IMG/VR virus record: IMGVR_UViG_3300044613_003349
Span: 1 to 39,996 of that record
Strand: one strand, 5' to 3'
Length of the DNA stretch: 39,996 bases
DNA from: a virus
Every line of letters begins with the position of its first letter. The stretch's first letter is position 1. The notes beneath the pieces are model-generated. The model did not search any database. It was not told the DNA's origin and saw only the letters and a program-made list of their open reading frames with translations. Positions 21,401 to 25,863 of this stretch are shown here, piece after piece. The position numbers were made by a program, and so were the translations under genes.

Positions 21401-24400
21401 CAACAGTTGGGCTTGTTCCGGCTTCTTCAAATGGTTTTAAAAATTCTATAAATTGGTTTCTTGATTCATCCGTTTTCTGCAAACCTGCGCGGTTTAACAT
21501 AAGTCTAGCAGTCGAATCTTTGTCATCTGCTGCAAAAAGTTGTAAAAGGTCGTTTACTTCGGTTTGTGCTGATCTATTATTGACTCTTGCTAGAATTGAT
21601 TCGGTTGTAAACGGCTCGTCTGCGGGTAAATTAGCAGCTTCCTGTACCAGCATTTCTGCTAAATGTGTAGAAAACCAAGCTTTACTGACTCCATCAGCCA
21701 CTGCTGCAGTAAGTGTACCTGTTTCCGCATTTTGACGGATGGCTAGTCTATCTTGATTTCCTTTTGCTTCTTGTTCTTCCTTAGAAGCTAAAAACGCGAC
21801 AAAGGCCGGAGATTCTATAAGTTGATCTTCTCCAGTAGTCGAGTGTACAAAAACTGACTCATCCTCGGCTGTAACATCTTCGGTAATATTTTTTCTTTCT
21901 GTAAGATTTATTCTAGGGATTTTTAAAGGTACGGCGTTTTCGTCTATTGCTATTTCTTCATCTATTGTATCAGCATAAGATAAAACATCAATCGCTTTTT
22001 CTGAACCCGCACCTTCTGACCTCATGTCACTAATGTCTTTTTTAACTGCTGCAATTTCCCCGTCAACGTCTGATTCTTTAATTACAGCTTCAACTGCCTT
22101 AGCGGGACCATCTCCAGGTAATTCTGCTTCTAACGCTGCTCGTTCTTCTCTTAGTTTTTGCAGATTATCTAGCTTAGCTTTATGAGCCATCAAGTTAGTA
22201 AGGCGTTGCTCTTGAGTACCAGTTCCGTATCCTTGAGATTCGTCAATCTGGTATCGGCCAGTTTGATTAAAAATTTCCTGCATGATGCCTAAATCGTAAA
22301 TTGCACCACTTCTCGTCGCGGGGTCAATATTGTCCATTTGGGCAATTGTGGAAAGATATTCAAATTTTTGAGAAATAGGATCTGGTTCCGATGCTTTGTA
22401 AGTAGCAAGTTTTTGCTTAAGGATCTTTAGTTGATTGTTTTTTTGATCTATAACCGGAAGTATTTTATCTGCTTCGTGAGGTGCTAAAGCTATTCTGCTT
22501 CGCATTTCTTCTATTTCTGCAGTTAATTGCTCAAACTCACGCATTGCTTCTTGAATTTTTATTTCATTTTCTACGTTGCGGCCATACGCACCACCGACAA
22601 CTTGACCAGACTCTTGGTTTGCAACTTCTGCACCCTTGCCCAACAAGCTGTAAGACGCTCCTTGATCAGGAACGGCTGCAGCTACATCCGGACCCGTACC
22701 AACTAGTCGGTCCTGTCTTCCTAAAACTCGGGCTGCAAACTGAGGCATACCTTCGCCTGACTGCACGTTGTCAGTTAATAAATTGCTGAACAACGAAAGC
22801 GATCGGTTAACCGCTGCAGATACATCGGTTGTGTTTATGTTAGCAGGATCAAACATCGCTAAAGCGCGAAATTCATCTTGAAACCCTGCTGGAGCAACCC
22901 CGGCTGTTTCGTAATCCGAAATCATTTGAGTGACTTCATCAACTCCCATGCCGGCAGCGCCACCTCGTCGCCTAATTGAAGCAACTATTTGATTTTTTAT
23001 TGCTGGGGCTGCCAAAGTCAACACGCGTTTAATTAATTCTTTGGGATCCATCGACGTGTCTAACTCAGCAAGTTGCTTAAGTGATTCAGAATCTATCGCT
23101 TGCAGATGCGGAAGTTTAGCTTGCACCTCTTGAAATAGACTCTGCTCTTCTGCGTCAAGGTCGGTTGAAGTTGCTAACTTAGCATACTCAATTAAGGGAA
23201 TACCGCCAGAGCCGTAACTACCCATTTCTGCGGATGCTTGAACAATTGATTGCAAACCTTTCTTTGTTCTGTAGCCACCACCAAGCGATTGATCAAGCTC
23301 TTCTCCCTCAAGCATTTTACCGCTGGCGTCTGTCGCACGTGCTGCATGATACATACCAGTAATGACATTACCCGCAGAAGCAGACTGTCGAGATAAACCA
23401 AAAGCATCACTTATAATTTCGATAAACTCTCGATTTTGCTGACCTGACGATACTGTGCCGGCTGAGTCTAACTGCTGCGTAATTGGCGTAGTTTGATAGC
23501 GGTCTAGTGCCATAGACTGACCGGACGTCATATACTCTACTAACGACTGTACGGGACTAGTTCCATAAGAGGGCCTTGCTGGAATTGTGAGTCCCGATTG
23601 TGCAAGTCCCGCAGAAACTTCCTGAGCCTTGCTCATAATCGGCGCTACCGCATCAGGTGTTGCAGGAATGGATCCAATAGACTGTTTAAATAAAACAGTT
23701 AGTGCTTGATCTCGCGTTAACGCCGGAGCTGTGTTACTGCCCGGAAGTGCTATCTGTCCACGTCTTTGCGCTAACTTTTTTTCCTCTTCTGGATTTTCAG
23801 ATTCAGCCAGAATCTCATCCAGTAACTGTATCTCTTTGCCAAGCTTTGCCGACTCAGTTCTGTAGCGATTAGCCATTGCTGGAGCCGCAGTTACCATACT
23901 GAGATCCGCCTGATCTCTCTGATAAACAAGTCTTTCGCGCAAACGTTTTGCGTGAGTTACTGCCAACGTAACTTCCTGTTCTTGTTCCGGAGCAACTGTC
24001 TGCTCTACAAAACGACTAGCGGACTGATCTGAAACAGCCCCTGTCGAAGTATATTGATTTATTAAATCGCCCGCAAACAAAGCAACAAACTTTCGTACTG
24101 GATCTCCAGTAACTATCGCCCCTCTAGGTCCCCGAGTTCCAGCCATTCTACCAAAAGCTGTTGTGTGTTCTGACAAAATTGAACTAGATTGAATCGCCTC
24201 CACAACCATTTTTGCAAGAGATTCAGGCAAGTCTACAGTCTGCCCTGCGATCGAAGCGGGCCTTATGTTTCCTTCTTCTATGTCCTGCATAACGGTTGAA
24301 AAGAGCGCGTCAACCGCCTTTTGTACTTCGGCGTCCATGCCCCCACCGAAAACGGCGCTTGAGCTTCCGGCTACTACTTGGGAACCGGCACGAACGTCTA

Positions 24401-25853
24401 CGCCTTGCGCTTCCGAACTGTAACGACGCGTAGGATTTAGTGAAGCTTTAAGTGATTGAATATACTTTGAAATGTTAGCACCAATTCTGGTTACCTGTCC
24501 CGGAAATACTCGGCTACTCCGTAAAGCGTCTACTACTTGAGGACTACCGTCTTCTCCGGCATTTTGTATGCTAAAGTCAGTTCCCAAAAATAACGCAGAA
24601 GAATCTACTTCTTCTGCAGTACCTGGATCGACTGTTCGGCTTCTTGGTATTACCGGTCGAGTCGTTGCTTCTGCAACTACCGTTTTCAATCTTTTCAGCA
24701 ACTGATCAAAAGCCGCCGGACGTAAAAACTCAAAACCTTCAGTACTTAAAGCTGTTTCTCCTACTCTTCCTGCTGCACCATTCTCAAGTCTAGTTACCAA
24801 CATTTCAACGGCTCTGGTTAGAGCGGACTCAATTTCAGAACTGCTAGCTACTGGAGACATTGCCGCATTAAGTATAGGGTCGTCTAATTTTACTGCCCGC
24901 AATGCTTCAATAATTGGGGCAATAATTGATTCTTGTGCCGTTTGTCGCTGTGTGTTGCTTACTGTGCCAGAAGATTGATTTATCTTTTTGAATGCTTGCT
25001 TAATTTGCTGATTTATTCTATTTTTGTCCGCAGGAACAGTTGCCTCTTCTCGGTCTTTTACAAGTTTTTGAAGTTCGGCGACAATCGGGGCAATTTCCGG
25101 ACGAGTTTCGGCTGGATTTTCGTGACGCAGTTGAGTATTCACATATTTAACAATTGCCGAAACGGAGGCGTTTTCGGGAGGCCTTGCTCCGCCCGATTGA
25201 GCTACGCTGACTCGTCCTCCTCGATTCGGTGTAACAGCATAACTTGTAGCGGAACGAGTATCCGGTGTAGTAAGTGCCCATTTCATGTCTGCGTACTCAG
25301 GATCCGCAACTGGTGAACTTGATTGAGAGCTTCTTACCGAAGTTCTCATCTTAGCTTGTGTTCTTCTAACCATATCCCTAAGAGTATCTTCTCGTTCATC
25401 TATTTGCTGATCTAGTTGTGCGAGCAAAAGTTCAAAGTTAATGCTTCTGTCTGTATGTCTTTTTACAACCGCTGGCCTGTTCTCACCACGAATCTCCTGT
25501 ACTCTTGCTCTTCTCTCTTCGTCTAGTTTGTCTTGTACTTCCTTACGCCTACGTGCTGCATCCGAAACTACAGGTGTTGAACGAACACCGCCCGAGACAG
25601 GACTTTCGTCAGCTGATGATTTTACTGAAAGTGAGCTTACAACTTTAATCTCATTTTCTAACTCGTTGATAACTTTGCTAGCTATTTTAGCATCTGCTGT
25701 AATTTCTTTTAAATATCCGGCTAAACCACCTTCGTGTGCGTTTGCTTTGCTTTGTATAACCTTCTCAAAAACAATAGCGGCTTCCTCACTAGTACTTTTT
25801 AAAAGCGTTAGTGTTTCAATTAACTCTACTAATTGTTGTATTTTAACTGACAT
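6420..25853 (-). CDS. Giant multidomain tape measure protein, 6477 aa
   Basis: One unbroken frame of 6477 residues, placed exactly where the tape measure lies: behind tail tube and chaperones G/GT, before the tail-tip genes. Tape measures set tail length and leave the tail during DNA entry. Order seen: coiled and low-complexity N-terminus (1-1350); PP2C phosphatase (about 1355-1640); coiled coils; Nudix (about 1968-2075); ADP-ribosyltransferase-like (about 2570-2830); long coiled coil (2850-3000); DEDDh exonuclease (about 3438-3645); Gly-rich linker (3890-3980); 170-175-residue repeats (3983-4510); tape-measure core (about 4690-5080); SNase-like (5193-5305); hydrophobic Ala/Gly stretch (5360-5423); Gln/Ala-rich helical region; Pro-rich tail PTPPPPGGW. 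The start ATG is 11 bases after the T stop with GGTGG upstream. At 0.15 nm per residue the full chain would span about 970 nm, an upper limit because globular domains do not span tube. The enzyme roles are inferred from motifs; whether the chain is processed is unknown. Confidence 0.93.
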   Translation of the reverse strand: MSVKIQQLVELIETLTLLKSTSEEAAIVFEKVIQSKANAHEGGLAGYLKEITADAKIASKVINELENEIKVVSSLSVKSSADESPVSGGVRSTPVVSDAARRRKEVQDKLDEERRARVQEIRGENRPAVVKRHTDRSINFELLLAQLDQQIDEREDTLRDMVRRTQAKMRTSVRSSQSSSPVADPEYADMKWALTTPDTRSATSYAVTPNRGGRVSVAQSGGARPPENASVSAIVKYVNTQLRHENPAETRPEIAPIVAELQKLVKDREEATVPADKNRINQQIKQAFKKINQSSGTVSNTQRQTAQESIIAPIIEALRAVKLDDPILNAAMSPVASSSEIESALTRAVEMLVTRLENGAAGRVGETALSTEGFEFLRPAAFDQLLKRLKTVVAEATTRPVIPRSRTVDPGTAEEVDSSALFLGTDFSIQNAGEDGSPQVVDALRSSRVFPGQVTRIGANISKYIQSLKASLNPTRRYSSEAQGVDVRAGSQVVAGSSSAVFGGGMDAEVQKAVDALFSTVMQDIEEGNIRPASIAGQTVDLPESLAKMVVEAIQSSSILSEHTTAFGRMAGTRGPRGAIVTGDPVRKFVALFAGDLINQYTSTGAVSDQSASRFVEQTVAPEQEQEVTLAVTHAKRLRERLVYQRDQADLSMVTAAPAMANRYRTESAKLGKEIQLLDEILAESENPEEEKKLAQRRGQIALPGSNTAPALTRDQALTVLFKQSIGSIPATPDAVAPIMSKAQEVSAGLAQSGLTIPARPSYGTSPVQSLVEYMTSGQSMALDRYQTTPITQQLDSAGTVSSGQQNREFIEIISDAFGLSRQSASAGNVITGMYHAARATDASGKMLEGEELDQSLGGGYRTKKGLQSIVQASAEMGSYGSGGIPLIEYAKLATSTDLDAEEQSLFQEVQAKLPHLQAIDSESLKQLAELDTSMDPKELIKRVLTLAAPAIKNQIVASIRRRGGAAGMGVDEVTQMISDYETAGVAPAGFQDEFRALAMFDPANINTTDVSAAVNRSLSLFSNLLTDNVQSGEGMPQFAARVLGRQDRLVGTGPDVAAAVPDQGASYSLLGKGAEVANQESGQVVGGAYGRNVENEIKIQEAMREFEQLTAEIEEMRSRIALAPHEADKILPVIDQKNNQLKILKQKLATYKASEPDPISQKFEYLSTIAQMDNIDPATRSGAIYDLGIMQEIFNQTGRYQIDESQGYGTGTQEQRLTNLMAHKAKLDNLQKLREERAALEAELPGDGPAKAVEAVIKESDVDGEIAAVKKDISDMRSEGAGSEKAIDVLSYADTIDEEIAIDENAVPLKIPRINLTERKNITEDVTAEDESVFVHSTTGEDQLIESPAFVAFLASKEEQEAKGNQDRLAIRQNAETGTLTAAVADGVSKAWFSTHLAEMLVQEAANLPADEPFTTESILARVNNRSAQTEVNDLLQLFAADDKDSTARLMLNRAGLQKTDESRNQFIEFLKPFEEAGTSPTVGELIKYLHSRQDKKDSGQIAGATFAAYRRTRSSEGYKHEFVTAGDALIESADLGISKETLGEDKGGYTGPSTAAIGATESGIMHEGRVLAVESKTPARVFLASDAYSHSGQFSKLDPEVDTEGFVGLGERLLLDEGELGTLQDDRSFIGITGSEQIGPVVKTGGLVKESFSETQSTEHLEASLAQEKRKLSQIKQAMTDEPDIDERLEKERQEDIERAKDKFERKKSLLNLIELTHKDIVDEYDAALQARLKRNSLSYEEAEENKATLQRLQQTPEMQKVFKARDEAHRAQKEYEAAEQTRPISARKAKVVTEANIQAIEGELVKRGILTTASETATPETPVSVISTPETIDEEIARVQGEIAALESPATKLAREAAERGVTGQGQVAGRTYVHPDVSHGELTYMSRRSTLPLTADYPEQISERFAKTGRIDISPEVPGSDASRVVNAAVAETLGLSVGPEVMPEVSAITPDNVPDTSASNRASAGAVPYFFVPGQSEPMVVVGQSTKSYKGRGVAIPVMGTVDPGQTQWQAAEREAQEELGVVFDPKADVPVAISPTTTDAFYMRRVQSVSPAATHFETQGVQILPLSAAIGQIDASRMSTQRDVAAGREALVALQAMVASGEITNDQEETPISNEQTQKMIELTAELTELEAKKKAAITGEDAQTIVDQEIAAGEEKVAALEQEIQRTEKLKTLQEVTIRSKKRQIEKQSVTGPVTIQEYQRPNFAYSYEAPGSRAEQESVFDELVEELFDSVPSEEYIAQLDSEIEKLDSLLKPEEEKRQSEIESFEPLKKRANRGIKEGTQESGMPPLLDAFARLGLDMENGEISTDSPFVGLDFGNIIGAAISMAPEDEKDRDSWNPEDLTAILNNAAENPEAAQALIERANLLASDPASKEKSEESKKRDRLKLKRAMLEDFAIEDESNPPEMHQPSWDIQRARRVNQGIRAKNEDVAARLQKIEEIDKLAEEDKAILQDLGVTVSPTDSSESVTTSVLNAASTEIARMILEDRAPSADRPVLSVDELRVGRNEELHKLPEEILDVGLAGNKNTLRETIGFESARRTQGMTGPAITVPTLAGLLANKDQLLLDKDGQPILIYRGEDEDQVAAKQGETPLAYEAVEREGDPLAVFPSEFPMAMGGGSRYGEGLYHTSTRTGSETDEEQSPDTSREVAHGYRSKSVEGEIRSSVNVSALLSTASLLDADSEMIQKAQQRVDERRIALGLTPLPKDTASAMRGGVEDVMEELYREKVDPTARLQSDILNEADMLMLPYGGGSSNINLGVKSYPVSRRTDVPEEVQTRLQALHEEFVAAPKPDELAVAMGYDAIRYRAEHNPNTPVHLNLFNAAATALVLDPVIPNTAKHLGSESLSLQVEPTLREEAKYSETERRAQELQSQLEQQKQQLEALKARSEALKQEAAAASTPSVDVTAVTEESKRVADETVKVSADIKVPTEEIQKRKADVDAKIAEAEQAVAQSQQVIELMQRQAQGLDTEDSDIRFVVDNTGIPVSYEDKQVIDRTSLRPLVRTKMTVDDTGESGFVSNLNVRDIVDQAEAVKPTAELMDEISKMSDADLAAVKMPRATLSPEDQAIDDELKRKSREAQNYASRLYNTEGPISAAIKEYYRTPSGDRKDELLKTHPELKTIVDEIQKQENLVIQHDASRAALTAPAVAAAESSASPLQLAARLFRSSRAAVRAYETEFGVEPAFSAREVMDELLASSARAEVDSAPAGSAETAVALDKTISSFEGGIPEIKGSTDRAPRRPRRAPADVVADVEQPYTENQLKYARAQVRALAGRTDLTAEQKRQLSEARKKLHNYAMKRLTTNFGDNKGVMQIANVVAGLTPPDWAKDDVQSARVSAISQAMASLKPIQLAKLKDADLTNPVQMDILSRDPALQPIMAMLADQDIESVLKFRSGTTEYDEAKGLLGAIKGARERIVVPEPDEPTTSTAAEAKRLFFDLETNIAKKPEDRLIFQAATGVNDGAVTDMYAVPLDSSAEEINRIAADPTIPDDEKRKLIRALALKREGKLPLVEGRASGNDVSSGVIDKLVDTAMSGRQIMSQGQIRKNLQLQIEGATTVAGHNIQKFDLPTVYGGTMAVPDAVKAKTEDTLLMSRDMYPGSHTLGATYEAVTGDPLVDAHDAAVDTRAVQRIFPQVSDPEERAKVTEAYLAKHGIAVDSTVGQLVATPKLEDIADAEERKKATSRVAAAHSFYRPLADMQEFTRRIARRGDKTILRDADRTVAAEQDWYDMSASEKSSLFDRMNSMFAGDLKGKKIEELNPEELGEFVKKINTEYLEPNADAAVGGDFGGMKRLLEEKVGGGMSFRDFRAKDARVADIKGKTIEDVVATADLSPVTVGPAISKETVGDAIEDISLATERPTKVKTPGSAPSVTASTSDGGSKEPPREPPVTFSDDADSGERGGPGGGITTIASATIDTLHAGAVEINIHGGNVTIDANFSAGAAEKMQKSLVYISNKDGMNVNGDVTSVGTGGGGGGYRRVSVADRSILNQLDAAKNQIAGQLQTETDPATRERLRGNLNEVSRQAIRAIIEPKVKAIDSEGMEPYVNERFYYGDETTDSKESLTYYNDAVAQAHQDLTTQLEAQQAIPEGTDGRDEEIQRIQKQISLVEELINALTELNQAEQRVGSATSTRAIVDPTEVKKPAYPTNNSGYRKLSPEDRASLAVLDATKNSISEQLRTEQDPEARARLKETLTGASKKAIADIIKPKATKLLGYGFVNTVDALSTSPEDSLVNYSQAAQSKLSELNGRLFMIESEREDAPGREEAIERTKREIQQVHELIDALTELNQAEQRVGAAGATRNAESPYGPKPTADPRAGANKYRKVSFADQASFNVLESTKNEVSARLRDETDSAARDALRQSLVNASERAINEVIKPKAAKVLNPTQLAALSALPMGPEEALVSYNEMAQYNLNNLSTELATQEALPEGTSGRDTEIERLKAEIAAVEELINALTELNAIEQRVGSASGTRNVNSPYGTTSGTGTGTSASKYYSRKAKEDEQVFLQLARNSFDQSAGSMGIAGGTTADSRKFLTDLTRSTATTMINSSGIQAPGMAADIAAIAATSPEVQSAYDDAAKSLTDFSGKVGGTITDVADDLFTVVSGLEKLKAALTPIAATSPQAAAALAVVQTAIDETSAAGKEQRGTAGVIETDNRKKVSLVEEQMQAAASRPGFFAGGRREREMRQIQEGYIRDTFGKEGLDALMHRGRIRAYTATGKRVDMAQATVQEQRDTVERLQKQGINITAEDMTGIARMSGRVEQTKRSAPMGDKLFYAASKIRDTQSVVQAAVDTVTSLANIPQMAGGMIQQFASSATGSNRVMTTARGLALDPENYTAALNAADMQRKQFGGSLTSNLGQVTSFIPLSNAYGVDIGKSVKVARKLAAFDPAQGMEGAGIAIKEFLSGNVSSLSRRFEINRSALSKINTGDATQMLDSLDQLLSSMGVTDRLIDEQANSMATKYDKMIGNLESVQISSTTAIVDFITPALESLIGEQSYFGKNVKERSLNTVLKETITSYGDDVLSDPETGLDSVNIGGSLSTFTSQMDTILATANGRMAGQAGRYNSATGASVSVPGYRLLGNMKPQERANIQFEALLGQAQGMNATQAIMRAMRNNPGDYNSSPEFLNQRESLKTRQVNADPAAYAEAYKKAEAGLLVADQGATDLSVLGLGYINFNDEPVKDKPLMTKGRIRKQVDADTYDIEIPGREDLVRVRTGVIDAQEKGTQDEFAARVGGADIVGMDRAMIGGEYKSGEGPEITLVGTLKNIDENNRVVAQLLNSEGKNYSLEMIATGNASSAFMQGLDKQTIDSLGYIEKVVADNGVGPQNRVARDLNLGGTPEISEEVRSSYFWNKYGLGLGGSAVAGSAAGLGGAALATNATLGTAGLAGLGGLMAAEIAAAVALPAVAAVGLYAGGAYVSDRLDSSPEKMRELYRMQSELNQQNAKMNVFTSFAAEANLEAEQIGQYVGGSKYRSDKPSKEIVLAPGFGAGATVLPGTGTPKKSTALIMEESIASLGPVYLANYEEAAKSGQERFATAGDATKRILERQVYDPISKSMMSYVDYEAQTIAFKKTADVDPTTYRKFDSMREEILKPIGQTGALIENEKLVERGIKYGTRLDKRALAEAKASPLRADIVDLTKKRDDAFEAGALAEGQKYQTQINKAAAKIEEITYTDVEWNKVPEAMRYLIMSAEEVNNMTAEEIRLAADQTYQQGLNPTDYKQEAKNFFDGTMDRNFQRRQQRVDTTLTAFARQSIMGLGEQTTANLTGVNANGSSGSAGLVMDNTPEARAVRMAQRSGLMPRNRAGAEDTVQMVTEAQRAAVREQQDIGRTNRAIALANAPEAQLLKSGFTNFAMYMNLAGSTAQDLGRSFMDTMNIMSEGNPRYGLDLAQQMTGFSYDSMIGMQLRPRGNDENGNPISSLNGLNGQPYSGSGPMVMPYTSGPRGTIAYSRDMMAVNAQGVRENALGIAPSQWQQFVSNATNANAELQRRGMSNAIQERDLNKNHQRNLEDIARNGMRQLESIHLNYTRTMQQMTMQADLVKGVTRANATRSIAMAAIDPADKAAVESQYWAQDMYSQHLGQGDSKNFLAKDTATMDALVAIDPSLSANFDALRTADAAYEASSITDPNRQALQDAKRSEIEPILEKLRNMRSTVTDPTQLAAIDSAIVRLSPDASKTIAGQNANQTWLQQTLGDKITAKQLGQQISDQQFQNQFRPLDIANDAASLADAAKSKDPLAFLNASRSSQTMSRGFAQSDIGLAETMNSLSGLLGTGSLFEANTTESFKQIADVAGSATQGVLYSLDDFETSFQQQMEDALRNFNNQRLDMIQAFADAAVEIASIVPEEMVPIMAATSAFMNTQRQADLLWLSGRTDEANALAYQGMLKLGEVVYGEGQGKEYADKYSANYQDMADVAARDVPQGDLGKFGVNTEDGWALRVKPTYALEKKPPVVPTPPPPGGWTQPGPPTTSS
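9585..9776 (-). other. Hydrophobic Ala/Gly segment in tape measure (residues about 5360-5423)
   Basis: About 60 residues of almost only Gly, Ala, Val, Leu and Ile (for example GLGGLMAAEIAAAVALPA, then VGLYAGGAY) with no charge except one Glu. It is long enough for two membrane passes. Tape measures commonly carry such segments, thought to insert into the inner membrane and help DNA pass. It follows the SNase-like domain directly. Confidence 0.65.
9939..10277 (-). other. SNase-like (thermonuclease fold) domain in tape measure (residues about 5193-5305)
   Basis: The stretch VDADTYDI followed by VRVRTGVIDAQE matches the staphylococcal nuclease pattern 'DGDT ... R-x4-D-x2-E'. The spacing is exact: R5220, D5225 and E5228 line up with Arg35, Asp40 and Glu43 of the S. 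aureus enzyme, and D5204/T5205 with Asp21/Thr22. Further on, DENNRVVAQLL and a closing ATGNA match the 'DKYGRgLAyi ... rqGlA' end, with R5278 in the place of Arg87. All main catalytic and calcium-binding residues therefore appear kept. Known SNase enzymes cut DNA and RNA to 3' nucleotides. Activity in this protein is inference. Confidence 0.68.
10614..11786 (-). other. Tape-measure core region (residues about 4690-5080)
   Basis: Helical sequence with features of the conserved siphovirus tape-measure domain: a run of 'LAAFDPAQGMEGAGIAIKEF' type, then SRRFEINRSAL, then an Asn-Leu-Glu-Ser segment before DFITPALESL. These match the phrases I know from tape measures of the TP901/PhageMin family, where a predicted helical domain binds chaperones and tube. 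This region identifies the whole gene as the tape measure. Confidence 0.75.
12318..13907 (-). repeat. Tandem 170-175-residue repeats in tape measure (3 full copies plus a partial)
   Basis: Copies begin at residues 3983, 4158, 4328 and 4498 (nucleotides 13907, 13382, 12872, 12362), so the spacing is 175, 170 and 170 residues. Each full copy opens with Tyr-Arg-(Arg/Lys)-(Val/Leu)-Ser, continues with an acidic helical stretch, and closes with (I/L)INALTELNQAEQRVG or LIDALTELNQAEQRVG or a close variant, then a Gly/Ser/Thr linker. The fourth keeps only the opening. They are protein-level repeats that have diverged at DNA level, which suggests old duplications. Such helical repeats could act as spacers that change measured tail length. 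Confidence 0.85.
14919..15542 (-). other. DnaQ-like DEDDh 3'-5' exonuclease domain in tape measure (residues about 3438-3645)
   Basis: All three Exo motifs are present: motif I FFDLET (D3444, E3446), motif II AGHNIQKFDLP (D3573) and motif III DAHDAAVDTRA (H3625, D3630). Those five residues bind two metal ions in the DnaQ family, and the His makes it the DEDDh type. The distance from motif I to II (about 127 residues) is longer than usual, with an acidic insertion holding a KRKLIRALALKREGK stretch. The family trims DNA or RNA 3' ends. Its place inside a tape measure is unexpected. Confidence 0.75.
17364..18146 (-). other. ADP-ribosyltransferase-like (polyvalent-protein type) domain in tape measure (residues about 2570-2830)
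   Basis: It opens with LLDKDGQPILIYRGEDE (Y2582, R2583), the 'd.dG.P.vvYrG' entry of phage polyvalent-protein ADP-ribosyltransferases. A strand SRYGEGLYHTS (Y2633) follows, then a Ser-Arg-Glu-Val-Ala-His-Gly-Tyr segment that fits the 'A..Y' element after it. The end is AMGYDAIRYRAEHN then HLNLFN, like the 'GYDgi ... vvf' close of the family. The catalytic Glu cannot be fixed by eye. These enzymes move ADP-ribose from NAD onto proteins or nucleic acids. The assignment is from memory of the family pattern. Confidence 0.58.
19629..19952 (-). other. Nudix hydrolase-like domain in tape measure (residues about 1968-2075)
   Basis: A Nudix box spans G2005 to V2027: Gly, five residues, then (position 7) Gln2011 instead of Glu, seven residues, then R2019-E2020-A-Q-E2023-E2024-L-G-V. 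The metal-binding REUXEEXGU part is complete. It is preceded by strands (AVPYFFVPG, then GVAIPVMG) that fit the Nudix fold, and followed by a strand with DAFYMRRV. Nudix enzymes split nucleoside diphosphates linked to another group, such as NAD, ADP-ribose or dinucleotide polyphosphates. The Gln for Glu change occurs at a less critical site. Confidence 0.66.
20934..21791 (-). other. PP2C/PPM-type protein phosphatase domain in tape measure (residues about 1355-1640)
   Basis: The ordered PPM motifs can be read: GNQDRLAI (D1368), AVADGVS (D1387, G1388), SGQIAGATFAAYRR (the 'gGaT' strand), AGDALIES, VFLASDAYS (D1588) and LQDDRSFIGI (D1627, D1628). These aspartates form the two-metal site in PP2C phosphatases, and their order and spacing fit a 285-residue domain. 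The family removes phosphate from Ser or Thr. The target could be host Ser/Thr kinases or a phosphorylated defence protein, which is a guess. Confidence 0.75.
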
Positions 25854-25863
25854 TTAGCACCAC

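Noticed and set aside
6420-25853. Tape measure as several genes fused by sequencing error
   Set aside because: No frame changes, internal ribosome sites with good starts or composition breaks were seen at domain borders, and coiled-coil linkers join the domains. I treat it as one gene, though read data would be the proof.
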